Source: Mastacembelus armatus
Lineage: Eukaryota; Chordata; Actinopteri; Synbranchiformes; Mastacembelidae
Assembly: GCF_900324485.2 (NCBI RefSeq)
Contig: NC_046637.1
Coordinates: 28,355,955-28,419,954, forward strand
Reading direction: 5' to 3'
Length of the DNA: 64,000 nucleotides
Positions 58,801-64,000 of the stretch are shown in pieces. The notes below the pieces were generated by a model. It saw only the letters and a program-made list of their open reading frames with translations. It was not told where the DNA came from and did not search any database. The position numbers were made by a program, and so were the translations under genes. How positions within the stretch are numbered: the first letter of the stretch is position 1; every line of letters begins with the position of its first letter.

Positions 58801-61800
58801 GAGTCGTGACCTTTCGACTTCCCTCAGGCAGCTACGCAGCTCCGTCACCTCCTTCTGAGCAGATGACAAACTCTCCTTCAGGACAGCCAGCCTCTGCTCC
58901 TTCTCCTCACACTGACGCTTCACACTAACAAGCCAATAACACACACACACACACACACACACACTTACTCTTACACACTACTCTTAACATACTAGCATTT
59001 GTCTTAATTCTATCCAAGGGTCCTCCCTTTAAAATGTTTACCTGATTCTCTCTGTTTCTGCACTTTGCAGAGCTTCTCTTAGCTGAGTGTTCGATTGGCT
59101 GAGAGCGTCCTTCTCCTTGGTGACGTCACAGAGGTTACGTCGCAGCTCTGTGCTTTCTCTTCTGTAGTTTTCTGCCTCATCCTGAGTTTGGTTGAGACGG
59201 CGATCGAGGTCCAGCATGTCCCGTCTCAGCTGGTCTCTGGACTCTTCATTTGCTGAGAGAGAAGCTCTGCACTCGTCCAGCTGGGCGTCAAAAAACTCAA
59301 GTTACACGACGATGAAACAAAACAGCATCTCAAAACTTCAATAAAGTCTCATGATACACTGTAGAAATTTAAAATGTATGATCTATATGATCTATGTTCC
59401 CTGTGACCCAGGTCCAGGCAATAATTTCTGCCCGTTTCTTCAAAATAAGAGCATTGTGCAGCCTTGGTCAGGCACTCACTAGTGGACATAATTCATTTTA
59501 TGTTCTCTCTCCTATAGGATCATCTACCTCTTTGAGAGCAACATCAGCACGTGACTGAAGGTCAGTACATGTCTCCCGCAGACTTTGGAGTTCCCGTTCA
59601 TGAACAGAGGCTGCCTCCTCCAGCTGAGAGCGCAGCTCCAGCAGCTCGGTGGTCAGAGCCCCGACTCTGATCTGGAGAAAAACAGAGTTCGTTCAGCTCA
59701 CCTTCCTTATGGTTCGGACTGAAGACAAAGCAGCAACAACTCAAGGTAAATTGTGACAGGAAGTCACCTGCTCCTGCTCTTTGTAATGAGCTGCTTCTCT
59801 GGACATCCGCTCGGCCTCCAGGGCTGCAGCTGACAGCTCGCCCTGCAGACTGGACACCCTGTCAGACAAAACTGTTTTCTCTGCCTCCTTCAGAGAAAGG
59901 GCCTGGGAAGAGGAAAAAAACGTCTGATTAACACAGAAAGTCAGAGTGGAGCCTCAATGTCTACACTGAATCTAATGAATTAGGAACTGGCTTGTTTATC
60001 CATGTATTTGTCATGACATTAAGATTCCACCTCCCCTATGATCATACACACAACTCTCCTCTACAGCCCCACAGTTCCTCGGCCTTGAAACTGGACCAGA
60101 CCTGCTGTTTCTCCGTCTCCGCCTGCAGCAGACTCTGATCTCTGTCATGCTGGAGACTCCTCAGTTCCTCCTGCAGCTCCTCTTTTTCTCTCTGCGCTCT
60201 GTGGTGCTGATCCTCCGTCTCCTGCCTGAGCTTCCTCTGAGCGACCTCATGCTCCATCAGCAGACTGTGTCGTACGACTTCCTGTGACACAGAGCAGATA
60301 AGGGCACAAAGGATGGTAGATTTTAGATCCCAAGCCTCAGGACTAGGTCAAGACAAAATCATCATTAAACGTGACTGATTAAGTTTAGGGTGGAGGTTAG
60401 GTTCAGATTAAGGTGAGGACAAAAGATTTACTTTCTCTAGAACCTACTCCCGAGTATTGGGATCTAATGCTAACTGATGTAAACTAGGTCTACAACGCGC
60501 TTTAAAGTATTACTGAACCTCCTGACCTTTTCTGAGATGAGTCTCTCCACCTCCTCCTGATGTTCGGAGACGGCCTTGCGTAAAGCCTGCTGGGCCTCCA
60601 GCTGTGCAGCATTGAAATTCTGAGTCAGAGCCTGTTTCTCTCTCTCGGCCTGGGCCAACGCAGTCTCCCCTTCTGAGCGTACACGCCTTAGTTCAGCTGG
60701 AAATCCCATCCAGAAACCAAAAACACAAAACTCAACCATAAGGTTCTTAGTCTGCCACTGACCACGTATCTTCCTCTTCACACCATTCTTACACCGTCTT
60801 TGTTTCTCTGTTAATGGTGGTTTTCCTTCTGTTTTATCCATTAAATCCACTTACTTTTTCTGTCTTTAACCTGTTTTCCTCTATTGTCTCCTCATCACTA
60901 ACCTGCAGCAGTTTCACAGCGGACTCGAAGGTTTTGGTTCTCTGTCTCCAGCTGCTCTTTGCGAGACTCCACCTGAACAAGCTGCTGCTGCACCTCGAAC
61001 AGACTGGTTTCCAGTGACTCCCGTTCCGACCTGCAGGGTTTCAGACAAGTTACATAAACAGACGCATGTGGAAACCTGTCACAACAACAACAACAACACA
61101 CCTGAAAGCGGCCAGTTCCTCTGACAGCATTGCGTTTTCTCTCTCAGATGCCGTCAGCTGGACCACCAGAGCTGCTTTGTCTCGGGCCAGTTCTGCCCGA
61201 CTGCGTCCGGCCTCCTCCAAGGCCGCCTCGTTCCTCTGGCTGTCTCCTCTGGCGAGATTTACCTCTGAGCCCAGAGACGTCACCTGACCACAAAGCTGTC
61301 AACAAAGGCCAAAAAACTAGAGAGATCAAATCCACGTGTAAAATGGAAAACTTCTTCCTATGTGAAGAGGAAACAAACCTGATGCACTTCTCAGTCATTT
61401 CATGCCAATGTGAAATTGTTATGACTGTTTTATTGCTAGTTTCTGTTGTTTTTGTAAAATAAACACCACTGCACATGAGATGTCTCTTAATGAGGTCACA
61501 TCACCTACTTGGAAGGTTTGGGATGTAATAAACCATAAATACAAGGTGCATCACCCACAGTTGTTGCTTGCAGTGTTTTAATATTGGCCCTCACTTGTGT
61601 ACGATGATGTAATATGTGATCTCTTCTGTACCTCGGTGACTTTCTCCTGCAGCTTAAGCCTCTCAGCCCTGAGAGTCTGGATCTCTGCCTCCATCCCCAC
61701 CCGGCTTAGCTCGGCATCCTGCAGCGACTGGTGCAGAGTGGTGCGGGTGGATCCCAGCTCCAGCCTGTCCTGCTCCAACCGCACCAGCTCGTCTCTAATT

Positions 61801-63583
61801 GTCAACTTCTCCTGCTCCGCCTCCCGTTTCTGAGCCTGCAGGAGAACCTTCTCTTCCTCCAGCTTAAAAACAGAGGTGAGATTCACAGAGGAGGTGAAGA
61901 CGTTTACGTACTGAGAGATCCTGTTTTCTCAAAAAGCTTTTCACTGTGAACGATGTCAAGGATAATGCACAATTTCCTGCTGAAGTTGTAACAGTTTTTG
62001 TTTAATGCAATAACAAACCTTCTATATTCTTTTAGAAAAGGTGACGCCAGTTTTCTCTGCTCATCCCAGTTTTAGCAACATCTGAATTCAAATCTGACAG
62101 TGGAGATGCATTTATGTTCTCAGCACAGTCAACTATAACTATACAACTATAACTATAACTAAGTCATTGCTAATTGCTGTTATTTAGTCCTGATAATTAA
62201 TGGGACTTAAGGTTTGGGCTGCATCTGTATGTACCTCTCCAACAATTGAATGGCCAGATATTTTGGACAGAGAAAACAAAGGCAGTGTGATGCAGCCAAA
62301 GAAAGGTACGATGGCCGACTCCTGCCTCAGCTCCTAGTGTGGTTGTTTAAAAGAGAACGTAGTCAATCATGTCATTTCAGGCATACCTGCCCCTTCAACA
62401 GGCCAAATACCCTCCTGAACCCCTTTACCTGGAGGATGTAGGTGTTAAGGTCAACCTTGTCTTGGGCCAAGCCCTCATTCATGGTGGCCATTTTGGCCAG
62501 AGAGTCTCTGAGCGCTGCGTCTTCAGACTGCAGCTTGTTGAGCAGCAGAGACAGCTCTGCATTTCTGCTCTCAGCCTGGAAAGACAAAAGGGGTCACAGA
62601 GGTCGTAGAAAAACTAACTAGTAAACACTAACTGAGTTGACTTTTTCTCACCTGAGCAAGAGCTTCAGACAGTTGGACTTTCTCTTGCTCAAGCAGCTGC
62701 CTCTCAATCTCCCCCTGCTGGTGAGTCTCCCTGACTGCGGACAGCTCTCCACGCTGAGCCGACGCTCGGGTCTCGCTCTGCTCCCACTGCTTCTGTCTGC
62801 AGCCAGACAGCCCATACGCACATGGGTATATTAAAGGGATATTAAAGACACACTCATGAGAGTCAACTTTTGCATCAGATCTGTTCGACACAGTTTGGGC
62901 TTGTGTTGGTTAAAGAGTTTTCAAAGAGGCAGGAAGACTTTGGAAATGAAACGGGACAGCTTTCTGTTTTCTAGACAAATCCAATGCTTCTGACCGGCTC
63001 TGTGAGCATATATGCACGGTGTTTTGGCTGTACAGGACTTTGTGGATTAGCATCCACATCGCATTCAGTTAATCACTATCAATTAGCCGACTTACATCCT
63101 CTGAGTCTCTGCCTTCGCCCGGTCTCTCTCCTGAACGGCGACCTCCTTCTCCTCCCTCTCGTGATCTCGCTCTCGCTGCATGGAAGCCACAGTCAGCTGC
63201 AGCTTCTCACAGTCCATCTGCAGGATGTGTCTGCTGCTCTGCGCTGCCTGTACAGTCTTCTCCAAGCTCAGCTTCTCACTGCAAAGTTCATGTGTGAAGC
63301 AAGACAGTGTATTGTAGAGTTTTACTCTGCAGGATTCAAGGATTAAAGGCAGATTATGAAAGGTGATGTAACTGTCAGTGGACCTGGCCAGCATGTCTCT
63401 CTCCTGCTTCAGACGGTCCCTTTCCCTTTGAGTCGTCTCCCTCTCTCTCTGAGCCGCGTCTTTCTCTCTCTGCAGAACTTGGTTTCGCTGTTCTGCATCT
63501 CTTTTAGCCAAATCTGAGTCTGAAAGCTGCTTTCGGAACTGCTGTAATGAGGACTGGGCAGAGAGCAGACGCCCTCGAACCTC
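52285..63583 (-). CDS. crocc: Rootletin (ciliary rootlet coiled-coil protein), C-terminal 1493 aa; 5' end beyond window
   Basis: Main structural protein of the ciliary rootlet, also needed for centrosome cohesion. Twenty-five exons seen, high to low: 63384-63583, 63096-63278, 62652-62796, 62429-62575, 61632-61862, 61102-61295, 60903-61030, 60527-60696, 60102-60281, 59768-59902, 59528-59671, 59042-59280, 58765-58924, 58470-58637, 57966-58389, 57494-57657, 57273-57393, 56802-56965, 56077-56292, 55478-55702, 55248-55397, 54820-55020, 54364-54495, 52670-52843, 52285-52371. They sum to 1494 codons including the stop. Almost all of it is heptad-type coiled coil rich in E, Q, R, L and A. A Ser/Pro/Gly linker (SGRGGRGRSPGGSSTSPGIM through LSPPKG and STPDNTLGSG) breaks it, as in mammals. 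Family matches include LRSTLDK, RLSAEKSRLDRSL and the end RVKGLEEQVSTLKEQLQQE. The exon at 61102 could start at 61283 instead of 61295; both keep frame. The start codon lies to the right of the window. Confidence 0.95.
52848..52878. repeat. (CA)n at a crocc acceptor
   Basis: The array lies a few bases from the acceptor of the penultimate crocc exon (52843). On the sense strand it is a (GT)n just before gcag, so it replaces part of the pyrimidine tract. Confidence 0.9.
52900..54363. other. crocc intron, 1.5 kb, nothing recognised
   Basis: Longest crocc intron in the window (52844-54363). No exon, RNA gene or clear mobile element was found. Confidence 0.5.
55111..55168 (-). mobile_element. Retroelement end fragment in a crocc intron
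   Basis: Contains acagatactttatccatccc and attggagaaattcacattgt, the reverse complement of the type of end seen at 5226-5279. Short and without clear boundaries. Confidence 0.4.
57003..57170. repeat. (TCTA/TCTG/TATC)n microsatellite in a crocc intron
   Basis: Compound array of tctgtc, tatatc and tctatc units between two crocc exons. Confidence 0.95.
58939..58964. repeat. (CA)n near a crocc exon
   Basis: Thirteen CA units about 15 bp from the acceptor side of the crocc exon ending at 58924. Confidence 0.9.
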
Positions 63584-64000
63584 CTGCAAATATAACAAGA
63601 CAGTGGAGGAAATTATACTTTATATGCAAATAACTGATGACAGTTTTAAGCTGTGGGGCTCTGAGGTGCTATAGGGATTATGATGAAAACCACGACTGTC
63701 CTCAGGTTTGATCTACCTTGCACCTGCCTCCCTTGTTTCATCTCATGTGTCTCTACGCCACCATTTACAATAATATTTGCCATCTTATACATACATTGGA
63801 AATGAAACATCTACTGCAAATAAGTTTTTTGCCCTTTCCAATAAATATCTGTGTGGTGATAAACACAGTTACATCTCTGAGAGAATAGTTTGTACACAGA
63901 CTGGACATAAAGCTAATTTCTTCTTGAAACATTTATTCTAGGAGATGAAATGACAGCGACTGCCATGTGGTCCTGTTTCAAATAGAGGGTTTCAAAAAGA
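63584..64000 (-). other. crocc intron running off the window
   Basis: Sequence upstream (gene sense) of the last visible crocc exon. No further exon is seen before the edge. Confidence 0.6.

Overview
The window is vertebrate nuclear DNA from a ray-finned fish, most likely a percomorph teleost. The evidence is short GT-AG introns, many CA/GT and TCTG/TCTA microsatellites, fish-type SINE fragments, teleost ora chemoreceptor genes and strong similarity to vertebrate proteins. The species cannot be named from the sequence.

Layout. 1-15.08 kb: no gene recognised; a 17-bp minisatellite at the left edge, an 11-bp minisatellite, SINE fragments and microsatellites. 15.08-18.86 kb: two multi-exon V1R-like olfactory receptor genes facing each other tail to tail, a four-exon gene on + (ora4-like) and a two-exon gene on - (ora3-like). 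19.95-20.5 kb: AT-rich 15-bp minisatellite. 21.0-31.3 kb, all on +: fndc10 (single coding exon, membrane protein), ssu72 (RNA polymerase II CTD phosphatase, 5 exons) and a tmem240-type gene (3 exons seen). 32.7-37.6 kb, -: atad3 (mitochondrial AAA ATPase, 16 exons) with a 45-bp VNTR in an intron. 39.1-41.1 kb, -: mrpl20 (4 exons). 41.6-45.0 kb, +: sdhb (8 exons), head to head with mrpl20 across 431 bp. 47.7-50.7 kb, +: mfap2 (8 coding exons). 52.3-64 kb, -: the C-terminal 1493 residues of crocc (rootletin; 25 exons), whose 5' part lies beyond the right edge.

For ssu72, atad3, mrpl20, sdhb, mfap2, crocc, tmem240 and both ora genes I placed splice sites by hand. In each case the exon phases join in frame. 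ssu72 gives 194 aa, mrpl20 149 aa and sdhb 279 aa, which are the lengths expected for those families or within one residue.

Gene order: fndc10-ssu72-tmem240-atad3-mrpl20 matches the human 1p36.33 cluster, and sdhb-mfap2-crocc matches 1p36.13. In this fish the two blocks touch at the mrpl20/sdhb divergent promoter. Three genes are mitochondrial (nucleoid/inner-membrane ATPase, mitoribosome, complex II), one is extracellular matrix, one is the ciliary rootlet, and two are probable pheromone-type receptors. The genes form no pathway or operon. No wholly new system was found. The most interesting points are the shared mrpl20/sdhb promoter, the VNTR pressed against an atad3 splice acceptor, and a perfect RFX X-box upstream of tmem240.
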